Part shown: piece by piece, positions 42,802 through 51,472 of the stretch
How positions within the stretch are numbered: position 1 is the first letter of the stretch
How the letters are laid out: each line of letters opens with the position of its first letter
Assembly: GCA_016124535.1 (NCBI GenBank)
Contig: WGNK01000042.1
Span: 1-56,255, forward strand
Reading direction: 5' to 3'
DNA from: Azospirillum sp.
GTDB taxonomy: Bacteria; Pseudomonadota; Alphaproteobacteria; Azospirillales; Azospirillaceae
DNA length: 56,255 nt
Translations under genes and position numbers: made by a program
The notes under the pieces: generated by a model
Database searches by the model: none
Told to the model about the DNA's origin: nothing
What the model saw: only the letters and a program-made list of their open reading frames with translations

Positions 42802-43248
42802 ATGCTGATCATGGGTCAGACTCCTGATGTCCAGGGTGACACGCTGCCACCTGGTTCCACACGTGACCAACGCATCCTCACGGTCCCGCTCCTGGTCGGA
42901 GCCGGCGACCCCGGCAACGACGCCCGCACGATCGTCAATCTGAGCCAGAGCCACGGGCGTCCGGTTACCTTCAAGCTGGACAATGCGGTGCTATTCCTGA
43001 CGACCAGCCAGTTTGCCGATCTTGGCGACGGCCAGAGCGCCGATCTTGGCTTCCGCTTTGACGTCTTCGACGGCCGGCGGTCGGAGCCCGAGACGGTGAC
43101 CATCAGGCTGATCGGGCGCGGTGACAGCGTGGAGCTGCAGGCGGTGGCGACCGTGGCGGGCACGCCGGAAGTCGGGACGGGTCATGGCTGCCACGCAGCA
43201 AATGCCACCGGCTCGGCCTGGCTGATCGGAATCTCCGCCCTGGCGTGA
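42802..43248 (+). CDS. Unknown 148-residue protein
   Basis: I do not recognise this protein. I take ATG 42802 (MLIMGQTPD); reading further upstream is basic and unlike protein. No signal peptide or membrane helix. It is acidic and rich in Asp, Gly and Val, with beta-strand-like segments such as TVPLLVGAGDPG, TFKLDNAVLFL and TVTIRLIGRGDSVELQAVATV, suggesting a beta-sandwich fold. A second ATG at 42811 is possible. It lies 117 bases before a small membrane protein, possibly co-transcribed. Confidence 0.55.
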   Translation: MLIMGQTPDVQGDTLPPGSTRDQRILTVPLLVGAGDPGNDARTIVNLSQSHGRPVTFKLDNAVLFLTTSQFADLGDGQSADLGFRFDVFDGRRSEPETVTIRLIGRGDSVELQAVATVAGTPEVGTGHGCHAANATGSAWLIGISALA

Positions 43249-43365
43249 TCGCCCCCGCAGCGCCGGCCAGCCGGCCGCGGGCCGCGACAGGCTTGACGGC
43301 GCCGGGTTTTTCCGCCCTTCTGACACCGCTGGAGCGAGCGTCAACCGTGACCGGAGAAACCACCG

Positions 43366-43764
43366 ATGTTTCGTGCCATTCCGCTGCTTGTGATCGTGTT
43401 CGTGATCTACAACGTGATCGCGTTCACTGCCCCCGGCATGCTCAGCACGCCGGTGCTGCCGTTCACGCTGCCGTCGGGCAGCCCATGGAAATTGTCGGTG
43501 AGCGAGTTGATCTCGGCGTTCGGCCTGATCCTGCTCTATCTCGAAATCCTGAAATCGACCCGGACCTCGCTGGCCTCGGTGATCGACCATGCGATGTCGC
43601 TGCTGTTGTTCATCGTCTGCCTGATCGAATTCCTGGTCGCCGCTCCGGCATCGACCGGCACCTTCTTTCTGATCACGCTGATGACGCTGCTCGACGTGGT
43701 CGCCGGCTTTACCGTGACCATCTCGGCCGCCCGGCGCGATATCGACGTTGGTCGATCACTGTAG
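43366..43764 (+). CDS. Unknown four-helix membrane protein
   Basis: A 132-residue integral membrane protein with about four hydrophobic segments (roughly 4-22, 45-65, 75-95, 100-122) and short loops. ATG 43366 follows GGAGA. The hydrophobic pattern and Ser/Thr-rich helix ends are seen directly; I do not know a family for it. It ends convergently with the small secreted protein, 23 bases away. Confidence 0.72.
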   Translation: MFRAIPLLVIVFVIYNVIAFTAPGMLSTPVLPFTLPSGSPWKLSVSELISAFGLILLYLEILKSTRTSLASVIDHAMSLLLFIVCLIEFLVAAPASTGTFFLITLMTLLDVVAGFTVTISAARRDIDVGRSL

Positions 43765-43787
43765 TCCGTGCCGGCCAATCGCTGTAG

Positions 43788-44090
43788 TCAGCGGCCAAGC
43801 AGCCGGTCCATGCGATGCAGCTCGGACCGGCTGTCCTGCAGGCTGCGCTGCTGCAGGATATCGGCGGCGCCGCTGTCCGACTGGAACTGCAGCGAGTCGA
43901 CGCCGCGACGAAGATCGTTGCGATAGGACTCCGCGATACCGCGCTCCGCCGGGGTCAGCCGCTCCGGTGGCGGGGCGTAGCGGTAGGGCGCCAAACGCGA
44001 CGGCTCCCCCGGTGACGGGTCGATTGATTGGGCGCCGGCCCCGACCGGAAGCCAGGCCAGCAGCAGCGCAGCGGCGATAGGAAATCTCAT
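43788..44090 (-). CDS. Small secreted protein of unknown function
   Basis: A 100-residue protein with a clear Sec signal peptide (about 1-20, RFPIAAALLLAWLPVGAGA, cleaved before QSIDPS). The mature part is polar and helical: EPSRLAPYRYAPPPERLTPAERGIAESYRND is followed by QQRSLQDSRSEL. The ATG at 44090 lies just upstream of the CBS-DUF294 gene, which is divergent. No recognisable family. Confidence 0.7.
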   Translation of the reverse strand: MRFPIAAALLLAWLPVGAGAQSIDPSPGEPSRLAPYRYAPPPERLTPAERGIAESYRNDLRRGVDSLQFQSDSGAADILQQRSLQDSRSELHRMDRLLGR

Positions 44091-44197
44091 GTCTTCTTAG
44101 GTCGGGCGCCGGGGCCGGAGTGCAAGGGGCGGCGCTGCCGGTTCCCCTGATCGTCAGGCCACGGTAGGATGGTCCCGAGCGCGGCGGGAGATCCGGT

Positions 44198-45658
44198 ATG
44201 ACCTTTCAGCTGAAGATGTTTCGGCTACTGGCCCAGGACCACATGCGTGCCCAGCCCCCGGTGCTGCGCTATGGTACCCCCTGCCAGGAGGCGGTTGCAA
44301 CCATGGCGCGGGCCGGCGCGTCCTGTGCACTGGTGATCTCCGCGGCTGGCCGCATCAACGGCATCCTGACCGAGCGCGACGTGGCGCGCCGGATTGCCTT
44401 TCAGGTTGCCCCGGAGACGCCGGTCGAACGGGTAATGTCGGGGCCGATCAGCACGGTCAACGCCACCGATTATCTCTACCGCGCGGTCTCGATGATGCGC
44501 CGCCTGGGCATCCGGCACATGCCGGTGGTCGATCGGCCGGGCAAGGTGGTCGGCGTGCTCGACCTCCACGATGCCATTGCCGCCCTGGCCGGCTTTCTGA
44601 TGGACCAGATCGACCGCCTGGCGGTGGAAGGCACGATCGAGGGCCTGCGCTCGGTCAAGGCCGCTCAGGTCCAACTCGCCGCCGAGATGTTCCATCAGGA
44701 CGTGGCGGCACCGGAAATTCAGCAGCTGTTGACCGACATCAACATGGATATCTACCGGCGCATCGTCGAAGCCAATCTGGCGGCGATGGCCGAACAGGAC
44801 TGGGGCCGGCCGCCGGTCGATTTCAGCGTCCTGCTGATGGGCTCGGGCGGTCGTGGCGAGAATTTTCTCTATCCAGACCAGGATAACGGCTTCGTTCTCG
44901 AAGAGTATCCCGACGAGAACCACACCGCGATCGACAGTTTTTTCATCCAGCTGGCCGAGCGGATGACCCGTGATCTCAACGCGATTGGCTTTCCCTATTG
45001 CCATGGCAATGTCATGGCGACCAACCCGCTGTGGCGCAAGACTCTGCCGCAATGGCGTCGCCAGATTACCTATTGGACGCTGAGGCGTAACTTTTTTGCC
45101 GCCCGTCTGGTCGCGATTTTCCTCGATTTCCGCAGCGCCTATGGCCGGCAGGACCTGGTCGAGGAGCTGCGGGTCCATGTCACGGCGACTCTGTCCCACG
45201 CACCCGGTCTGTTGAACGAACTCTACCAGTCCGAAGCCGAGCACGGCACCGCGCTCGGATGGTTCAACTGGGTCAAGGTCGAATCCGGGCGCGGCGAACA
45301 CAATGGCGCGGTCAATCTGAAATTGAACGGCCTGCTGCCCCTGGTCGAAGGCGTGCGCTTGTTAGCGTTGCGGGCCGGCATCCCGGAGACCCGGACCCTG
45401 ACCCGGCTGGACCGGCTGGCCGAGGCGGGAGTCGTGACCAGGGACGAGGTCGAATACCTGGAATCCGCCTTTGTGCATCTGACCGGGCTGCTGATGCGCC
45501 AGCAAATCGCCGATTTTCAGGCCGGGCACCGGGTCGGCAATCATCTGGATCCCTACCGGCTGTCGAAGCGCGACTATGAACAGCTGGTCGACTCATTCCA
45601 GTCGATCGAGACCCTGCGCAGCCGCATCCGCCAGGAATTCACCGCCGACGTCTTCTGA
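44198..45658 (+). CDS. CBS-domain protein with DUF294 nucleotidyltransferase-like domain
   Basis: A 486-residue cytoplasmic protein. Two CBS domains span about 10-130 (GASCALVISAAGRINGILTERDVAR and MPVVDRPGKVVGVLDLHDA), a likely adenine-nucleotide sensor. A helical linker follows, then a DUF294 domain, related to GlnD/GlnE-type nucleotidyltransferases, with LLMGSGGRGENFLYPDQDNGF near residue 215. The C-terminal DUF294_C part covers about 330-480. These proteins are conserved in many proteobacteria, without an assigned role; a signal-transducing nucleotidyl transfer is plausible but unproven. ATG 44198 with GGGAG upstream. Confidence 0.9.
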   Translation: MTFQLKMFRLLAQDHMRAQPPVLRYGTPCQEAVATMARAGASCALVISAAGRINGILTERDVARRIAFQVAPETPVERVMSGPISTVNATDYLYRAVSMMRRLGIRHMPVVDRPGKVVGVLDLHDAIAALAGFLMDQIDRLAVEGTIEGLRSVKAAQVQLAAEMFHQDVAAPEIQQLLTDINMDIYRRIVEANLAAMAEQDWGRPPVDFSVLLMGSGGRGENFLYPDQDNGFVLEEYPDENHTAIDSFFIQLAERMTRDLNAIGFPYCHGNVMATNPLWRKTLPQWRRQITYWTLRRNFFAARLVAIFLDFRSAYGRQDLVEELRVHVTATLSHAPGLLNELYQSEAEHGTALGWFNWVKVESGRGEHNGAVNLKLNGLLPLVEGVRLLALRAGIPETRTLTRLDRLAEAGVVTRDEVEYLESAFVHLTGLLMRQQIADFQAGHRVGNHLDPYRLSKRDYEQLVDSFQSIETLRSRIRQEFTADVF

Positions 45659-45687
45659 CCGCGACCGTCGCCCCGGACGCGGCGGGA

Positions 45688-46446
45688 TCAGCCATCCTCC
45701 AGCGTCGCCTTGAGGTGCGACAGCACGGGGTAGAGCGCCGCCATCAACGCGATCAGGAAGCCCCAGCCGCCTTCCTTGTAGCCCTTGCGCCCGACATAGC
45801 ATTTGTAGAACCGGGAAAACATCCGCTTGACGTTGCGCCCCAGGCCTTCGTCGATGCCGTTTTCCCGCAGATCGCGGGCGCGCGCGCTGGTATAGCGGTC
45901 GAGCCGCCGGATCATGTCCGAGATGCCGGTATCGACATAATGCGCCAGCGGCGTCTCCAGGGTCGCTCCGACCCGGCCGCGCAACGCGATTTTGGGGTGG
46001 ACGCGCTGGTCGCCCCAGCGCTTGGCACTGCGGCGGAACAGGGCGGCAACCTGGCCGCGACCGAACGAGGCGCCCCAGCCATAACGGATCAACCGCTGGC
46101 CGACATAATTGTCGACCGGAATGCGGTGCCAGTCGGCGGTCGAAGATCGCACGGTGCGGCGGATCTCCTCGCCCAAGGTCGGCGAGATCCGTTCGTCGGC
46201 GTCGATCTCGAGCAGCCAGTCGCCGGTCGCCGCGGCAATCGCGGCGTTGCGGCGATCGCCCTCGATCTCGAAGGCTCCCTCGATCAGGCGGGCGCCGAAG
46301 CCGGCGGCGATCTCGCGCGAACCGTCGGTGCAGCGGTCGAGCACCACCACCAACTCGTCGCAGAATGCCAGCAGCGCCAGGCATTCCGCCAGCTGGTCTG
46401 CCTCGTCGTGGACGCACAGCACTGCCGACAATCGTGGATTGCTCAT
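45688..46446 (-). CDS. Glycosyltransferase family 2, WaaE/KdtX-like
   Basis: A 252-residue GT-A glycosyltransferase. It begins LSAVLCVHDEADQLAECLALL and contains FCDELVVVLDRCTDGS, the DXD-like EIDADERISP and the C-terminal region GGWGFLIALMAALY. This pattern fits the WaaE/KdtX group, which adds glucose to lipopolysaccharide core heptose or other acceptors. I take ATG 46446 (MSNPRLS); a GTG at 46488 would add 14 residues with no conservation. It is convergent with the DUF294 gene and might act with the lipid A genes, but no cluster links them directly. Confidence 0.87.
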   Translation of the reverse strand: MSNPRLSAVLCVHDEADQLAECLALLAFCDELVVVLDRCTDGSREIAAGFGARLIEGAFEIEGDRRNAAIAAATGDWLLEIDADERISPTLGEEIRRTVRSSTADWHRIPVDNYVGQRLIRYGWGASFGRGQVAALFRRSAKRWGDQRVHPKIALRGRVGATLETPLAHYVDTGISDMIRRLDRYTSARARDLRENGIDEGLGRNVKRMFSRFYKCYVGRKGYKEGGWGFLIALMAALYPVLSHLKATLEDG

Positions 46447-46560
46447 AAGCAGGTACCCGTTAAGCCGATCATAAATTGATAACGACACTAGATATAGGGC
46501 TGGCAGCGGCGGCCGGGCAAGGGGCGGGCTGCCGCTGCCGGTGGCGCGCGCGGGCCGGGG

Positions 46561-47301
46561 TCAGCGCATCAGGCGGAAATCGGCGCAGGAGGGCAGGTCG
46601 CACAGGCGCTGCACCGCGAAGGCGGCCGGACCGGGGAAGGCGATCTCGAAATCATCCTTGACCAGGCCGTCGGCGATCCGCGCCGCGGCATCTTCCGCTC
46701 CGATGAGGAACGGCATCGGATAGTCGTTCCGGGCGGTCATCGGAGTCCGGACAGAGACGGGATTGACCACCTGGATTTTCACACCGGCCCGGTCGAGGTC
46801 GAATTTGAGGCTTTCCGCCAGGGTGATCAGCACCGCCTCGGTGGCGCCTTAGTCGACCGAACCGGGTAGCCCGCGATATCCGGGCGAGCTGGTCACCACT
46901 ACCAGGTGACCGCGGCGGCGCGCGATCAGGCGCGCCAGCAGGGCTTCCAGGCAATGCACCATGCCCATCAGGATGACCTCGACCTGGGCGCGGATGGCGC
47001 CGCTGTCGAGGGTCCGGGCGGTCATCGGCTGCATCCGTCCGGCGTTGAGCACCGCGAGGCCGATCGGGCCGAGTTGCGTCTCGATCCGGTCGACGCCGGC
47101 GCGGCCTGCGGCGAGGTCCGTCACGTCGACCGGGACCGGCAGAATGCCGCCGGCCACCGCCGCGGCGGCGGTGAGCGCCTCCGCTCGGCATGCGCTGGCC
47201 GCGACCTGCCAGCCGCGTCTCGCCAGCAGCGGCGCCGGGGCCGCGCCGATCCCCGACGAGGCACCGGTGACCCAGGCACAGCCGCCTTGGGGCGTCGTCA
47301 T
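46561..47301 (-). pseudogene. SDR gene with in-frame stop at the catalytic tyrosine
   Basis: A single frame from ATG 47301 reads a classical SDR: TGASSGIGA near the N-terminus, LNAGRMQP and HLVVVTSSPGYRGLPGSVD. It then hits TAA at 46849-46851, exactly where the catalytic Tyr of Y-G-A-T-K belongs. The same frame continues GATEAVLITLAESLKFDLD to 46561, so the Lys of the motif is also changed (Glu). Without the stop the protein would be about 246 residues and otherwise SDR-like. It lies just 13 bases after the photolyase gene, a common neighbour pair. It is almost certainly inactive; recoding is not indicated because Lys is also lost. Confidence 0.85.
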
Positions 47302-47314
47302 CCGGCGCCGTCTC

Positions 47315-48847
47315 TCAGGTCAGCGTGTTGAGGAAGCTTTCGGCACTGTCGCGAATCGCCGCCAGCTTGGCCGGCGGAATGGTCTCGAGCACGGTCAAGA
47401 CCACCTTCATATGTGGGTTGCCCGCCAGCCGGTTACGGTTGGCAGCCATGAAGTTCCAATAAAGATAGTTGAAAGGGCAAGCGCTGTCTCCGACCGTGCG
47501 CGCGACGTCGAACGTGCAGCCGCGGCAATAGTCCGAAATCCGCGCCAGGTAGCGCCCGCCGACCGCAATCGGCCGGGTGCCAACCAGCCCGCCGTCGGCA
47601 TAGGTGGCACGGCCGATGACATGGGGAATGGTCAGCCACTCCTGGGCGTCGGCGTGGACGGCGAGGAACCAGTCGGCGGCCTCCTTAGGTGCAATTCCCG
47701 CCAGCAGCGCGAAATTGCCGGCGACCATCAGGCGCTGGCGATGGGCTACATAGGCCGAGCGGCGGGCGGACTCGACGGTTTGGCGCAGACAGTTCATTGC
47801 GGTCTCGCCGCTCCAGAACAGCGACGGCAGCGGACCATAGGCGCCGAAATGGTTGAGCTCGGCATAATCGGGCATCTTCAGCCAATAGAGCCCGCGCAGA
47901 TACTCGCGCCAACCCAGTATCTGGCGGATAAAGGCCTCGGCGGCGGGCAGAGCGATGTGGCCGGCCCGGAAGTCGGCCTCGACCGCGGCGCAGACCTCGC
48001 GGGGAGCCAGCAGGCCAAGATTGAGAAAAGCAGCGATTCCGGCGTGAAACAGCCAGGGATGCCCCTGCCGGATCAGGTCGAGATGGTCGGCATAGCCGGG
48101 CAAGGCCATCGACCTGTAGCGATCGAAGCTGGCGCGGGCGTCGCACCGGCGGACCGGGAACCGGAACGGCTCAAGCGCGCCGAAATGGGTCCCGAAACGG
48201 CGGCGCACCAGGGCGATGACCTCGACCGTCAGCGCGTCGGGCGCGAAGCCCAGCGGTTCGGGCGGAATGGCGGTCGCCGACAGCGGTCGGCTGCCGTCAT
48301 GGGCGCACCGCCAGCGACCGCCTTCGGGTTGTCCGGTGGGCGTGAGCAAAATGCCGGTGCGCCGTCGCATCCAGGCATAGAACGCGTCGAAGCCGGGCTG
48401 GGCCCGGCCTTTGGCCCAGGCGGCGAATTGCTCGATCGAACAAAAGAAGCGATCGTCGTTGCGAATTTCCACCGGAACGCCGCACAGCAGCGGCCACTCG
48501 ACCATGTCATGGCGGATTCGCCAGGCGCCGGGCTCGGTCATGATCACCCGCTCCGGCCGATGGCGGGCGACCGCGCGGACCAATTCCGTGCGCAACGAAC
48601 CGGTATTGTCGGGGGCGTCGAACCCGACATAATCGACCGTATGGCCGGCCGAGGCCAACTCGGCCGCGAAATGGCGTTGCGCCGAAAATTGCAGCGCCAG
48701 CTTCTTGGGGTGGTGGCCGACCGAAGTCGCCTCTTCCAGAACTTCGGCGAACATCACCCGGTCCAGGCCCGGCCCGGCGTCGGCCAGGGCAGACAGCGCG
48801 TGGTCGAGCTGGTCGTTGAGGATGAAGCGCAGCGACCGGCACGTCAT
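47315..48847 (-). CDS. Iron-sulfur bacterial cryptochrome/(6-4) photolyase (FeS-BCP)
   Basis: A 510-residue photolyase-like flavoprotein that uses light to repair (6-4) photoproducts or to sense light. The N-terminal Rossmann-type domain is about 1-130 and the helical FAD domain about 200-470. The four cluster cysteines of the FeS-BCP class are present: Cys353 (MNCLRQT), Cys441 and Cys444 (DYCRGCTF) and Cys457 (DSACPFNYLYW). These are offset by just three from the residues known for Agrobacterium PhrB (350, 438, 441, 454). Also typical is LGWREYLRGLYW. Start ATG 48847. It is followed by the SDR pseudogene and carries a 340-base upstream region. Confidence 0.94.
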   Translation of the reverse strand: MTCRSLRFILNDQLDHALSALADAGPGLDRVMFAEVLEEATSVGHHPKKLALQFSAQRHFAAELASAGHTVDYVGFDAPDNTGSLRTELVRAVARHRPERVIMTEPGAWRIRHDMVEWPLLCGVPVEIRNDDRFFCSIEQFAAWAKGRAQPGFDAFYAWMRRRTGILLTPTGQPEGGRWRCAHDGSRPLSATAIPPEPLGFAPDALTVEVIALVRRRFGTHFGALEPFRFPVRRCDARASFDRYRSMALPGYADHLDLIRQGHPWLFHAGIAAFLNLGLLAPREVCAAVEADFRAGHIALPAAEAFIRQILGWREYLRGLYWLKMPDYAELNHFGAYGPLPSLFWSGETAMNCLRQTVESARRSAYVAHRQRLMVAGNFALLAGIAPKEAADWFLAVHADAQEWLTIPHVIGRATYADGGLVGTRPIAVGGRYLARISDYCRGCTFDVARTVGDSACPFNYLYWNFMAANRNRLAGNPHMKVVLTVLETIPPAKLAAIRDSAESFLNTLT

Positions 48848-49190
48848 GAGTGGCTCCCGTCACCTCGAATCGCGATCTGATCAGGTCTCGGCGGAGTGAA
48901 TTCCTTGGCATGAGTCGATCGTCTGCACGGCCACCAAGGTTTGCGCGAGCGCATATCCGGAGTTTTACTTAGGAACAAAAGCTGAATATGCGATCAATAG
49001 CGCACACCATCGGAAATTTGTCTCCCTAGGGGCGAGTTAAGTTCAGTGCGCTGCAAGTCAAGGACGGCGCCGGAAATCCCTTGCGTCGGTGCACAAAGGG
49101 TCATCCGGGCCTACCGGCCGATCTTGCGAAATTTCACCTTGACGATCCGGGGGGCCGCAACCAGCCTGTCGGCTGCGTTCCCCCACTCGG
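48848..49190. other. Intergenic region between divergent photolyase and unknown gene
   Basis: About 340 bases, A+T-richer at 48930-49030. Likely holds both promoters. I find no LitR/CarH-like operator or hairpin by eye. Confidence 0.35.
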
Positions 49191-50084
49191 ATGATTGCCA
49201 CCGTGGCCGGGCCATTGCTTCCACAGCAGATCGCGCCGGTCGACCGCCGGCAGGCGGAACTGACGCGGCAGTATTTCGACGGCCGGTTGGAGCAGATTTA
49301 CCCCTATTTCCTGGCCTTGCGTACCCAAGTTGACGCTGAATTGGCGACCAAGCTGCCCCTGGCCGGCGGCAAGCCCTATCCCTATGGCCGGTGCGAGGAA
49401 ATCACCCGGGCTTGCTTCAAACGATTGGCTGCTCGGATGAGAGGTCCGTCCGGTCCGACCGAGAACGCGATCCGTGACTTTGCCAGAAATGGCGGCATCG
49501 TGCGCACGGTGTGGGGGGTACTGCGCGGCCAGTATTTTCAAAATGCCCTCCAGTTTGGCGCGCTCTACGTCGACGTGGCCAATGACACGGTGGTCGTGAC
49601 CAAGCCGACGGTGGAAATTCTGCCGATGGCAGAGTCTGGTCTGGTCGCGCTGCGCGACCTCGACCATTTTCGCGAGATCGCCGCGATCTATTGGAAGGCG
49701 GCCGTCTGGGCCAACGTCCTGGTCCCCTCCCTGGCCCCGCTGCTGCCGCTGGTTACGGTCAATCCCGGACCAGTGGTACCCCAATTGCAGGCGGCCAGCG
49801 ACTACATGATCGCCCTGATGTGTCGGGACGGCTTTCGCCAAGCCGAGGCGTGGCTGCACACCGGCCCGACTCCGCCGCCCGAGGTTGCGGCGGCGGTCCT
49901 GGCCACGCTGCCCCAGGCGCTATCGCCACAGACGGCGGATGGCCGGGGCGAAGCCATCGAAGCCTGCCGGGCTGCGCGGGCTGCCGGCCACGATGAAAAT
50001 GGCCGGTGGCGAAGCGAACGCGTGATGGACTTCCTGAGCCTGCGGAAGCCGCAGGCCAGCAGGGGGCAATCGACCGAACGATAA
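49191..50084 (+). CDS. Unknown 297-residue soluble protein
   Basis: I do not recognise this protein. It starts at ATG 49191 (MIATVAGPLLPQQ) and has no signal peptide or membrane helix. The visible features are PVDRRQAELTRQYFDGRLEQ near the N-terminus, a charged central region, and a conserved-looking DVANDTVVVTKPTVEI-PMAESG (about 127-150) before AAVWANVLVPSLAPLLPLV. The C-terminus is variable and polar. Composition is normal for the window. It lies 200 bases before the transglycosylase gene and may be independent. Possible roles are unknown. Confidence 0.65.
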   Translation: MIATVAGPLLPQQIAPVDRRQAELTRQYFDGRLEQIYPYFLALRTQVDAELATKLPLAGGKPYPYGRCEEITRACFKRLAARMRGPSGPTENAIRDFARNGGIVRTVWGVLRGQYFQNALQFGALYVDVANDTVVVTKPTVEILPMAESGLVALRDLDHFREIAAIYWKAAVWANVLVPSLAPLLPLVTVNPGPVVPQLQAASDYMIALMCRDGFRQAEAWLHTGPTPPPEVAAAVLATLPQALSPQTADGRGEAIEACRAARAAGHDENGRWRSERVMDFLSLRKPQASRGQSTER

Positions 50085-50286
50085 CGCTCCGGCCAGTGCC
50101 CGCGGGACGGCACCAACCGGGCCGACCGGGAGTCTTGGGTTCGGAACAATGTTCGGGCGGAAAAACCGCAGCAGCTTCCTATCGCAAGCGCAAAATCTGT
50201 GGATTTGCCGACAGTCTTTAATGTAACGTCTCAGCAGCGCCGATTAAGTGGCGCTGGTACGCCGGTATTGACGCGGAGGGAAGAGC

Positions 50287-51351
50287 ATGCAGCCAGAATT
50301 CCGGACTGACCGTTGTTGGCGCTTGGCGCCGTTCGTCGCCGCCATGCTCCTCCTCGGCGGCTGCGCCAGCAGCTCGGGTCCGGAATTGACGACCGCGGCT
50401 GCGTCTGCCGGTGTCGATCAGCGCTACCCCTGGAACGCCTATATACAGGAAGCATCGCAGCGATTCAACGTACCGGAACCATGGATCCGCGCCGTGATGC
50501 AAAGAGAAAGTGGCGGGCGCACCCATGTCAATGGCAAGCCGATTACCAGCAACAAAGGCGCCATGGGGCTGATGCAGGTCATGCCGGAGACCTGGGCGGA
50601 ACTGAGCCGGCGCTATGGTCTCGGCAACAATCCCTACGATCCCCATGACAATGTTATCGCGGGAACCGCCTATATCCGCGAGATGTACGAGATTTACGGT
50701 TCGCCGGGCTTCCTCGCCGCTTACAATGCCGGGCCCGCGCGCTACGCCGATCATCTGAATCACCGGCGGACGCTTCCGCTCGAAACCAAGAATTACATGG
50801 CGGCGATTTCCCCCAAGATCGCCGGGATCATGCCGGCTCCGGGCGGCGCCGATGCGCTCATGCTCGCCGCCTTGCCAGCGGTGCCGCGGCCGGCGGTCGC
50901 CGCCGCTCCGTTGCCGCTGGTTGTTGCCGCCGCTCCGGCGCCTGTGGTCCCGGTCGCGCCGACGCCGGTTGTTACGGTTGCTCCGGCGCCGGTATTCGCG
51001 CCGGTGACCATCGCCGCCGCACCGCCACCCGTACCGCATAGCGCAATCGCCAGCCTGCCGCCGGCCAAGCCGCTCCCGGCGGCGCCGGCAGTCGCTGCGG
51101 TCGCGACCGCGGCGTCGGTCGCGGTGCTGCCGCCGACCAAGCCGGTCCAGCCCTTCCAGATCGCCGCCCCTTCGGATAGCCGGGCCAGCCGGGAACTGGT
51201 CGCCGAAGCGGAAGTGTCGCCGCCATCGTCGTCGTTCCGGAGTCTTGGGCGGATGCCGAGCGAAACCGCCGCGGCCGGTTCGCGCCCGACCAAGCAATCC
51301 AACGGCTTGCCGGTCGGCTGGTTCGTGCCGGTCGCCCGAGTTGATGGCTGA
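50287..51351 (+). CDS. Lytic transglycosylase (SLT domain) lipoprotein
   Basis: A 354-residue lipoprotein. The signal ends in a lipobox LGGC with Cys26 as lipid anchor. Residues about 47-180 are a SLT/goose-lysozyme-type transglycosylase domain: VMQRESGGRTHVNGK with catalytic Glu74, GAMGLMQVMPETW, NPYDPHDNVIAGTAYIREM and YNAGPARYADHL. This cleaves murein with 1,6-anhydro formation. The C-terminal half (about 195-350) is a low-complexity Ala/Pro/Val repeat region such as VAAAPAPVVPVAPTPVV, of unknown purpose, perhaps a wall-spanning spacer. Start ATG 50287 with GGAGGGAAGAG upstream. It ends at a strong terminator. Confidence 0.94.
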   Translation: MQPEFRTDRCWRLAPFVAAMLLLGGCASSSGPELTTAAASAGVDQRYPWNAYIQEASQRFNVPEPWIRAVMQRESGGRTHVNGKPITSNKGAMGLMQVMPETWAELSRRYGLGNNPYDPHDNVIAGTAYIREMYEIYGSPGFLAAYNAGPARYADHLNHRRTLPLETKNYMAAISPKIAGIMPAPGGADALMLAALPAVPRPAVAAAPLPLVVAAAPAPVVPVAPTPVVTVAPAPVFAPVTIAAAPPPVPHSAIASLPPAKPLPAAPAVAAVATAASVAVLPPTKPVQPFQIAAPSDSRASRELVAEAEVSPPSSSFRSLGRMPSETAAAGSRPTKQSNGLPVGWFVPVARVDG

Positions 51352-51396
51352 GGCGTCGGGCTGAGGCGAGGGGGGGCCGGTTTAGCTCTTGAACCG

Positions 51397-51427
51397 GTTG
51401 GGGGAACGCCGTTCCCCCAACATTTTT
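51397..51427 (+). terminator. Rho-independent terminator of the lytic transglycosylase gene
   Basis: Perfect 11-bp stem GTTGGGGGAAC / GTTCCCCCAAC with a 3-base loop (GCC), followed by ATTTTT. This is the clearest intrinsic terminator in the window. It also stands 50 bases before the end of the convergent hbd gene and could stop both. Confidence 0.9.
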
Positions 51428-51472
51428 CCGGCCCGAGAGCCGGTGGTCCCAACAGTCTGTCCAGCGATCCCG

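Noticed and set aside
50880..51130. Possible tandem repeat array in the lytic transglycosylase gene
   Set aside because: The Ala/Pro/Val-rich stretch is low-complexity coding sequence with irregular period, not an ordered repeat array.
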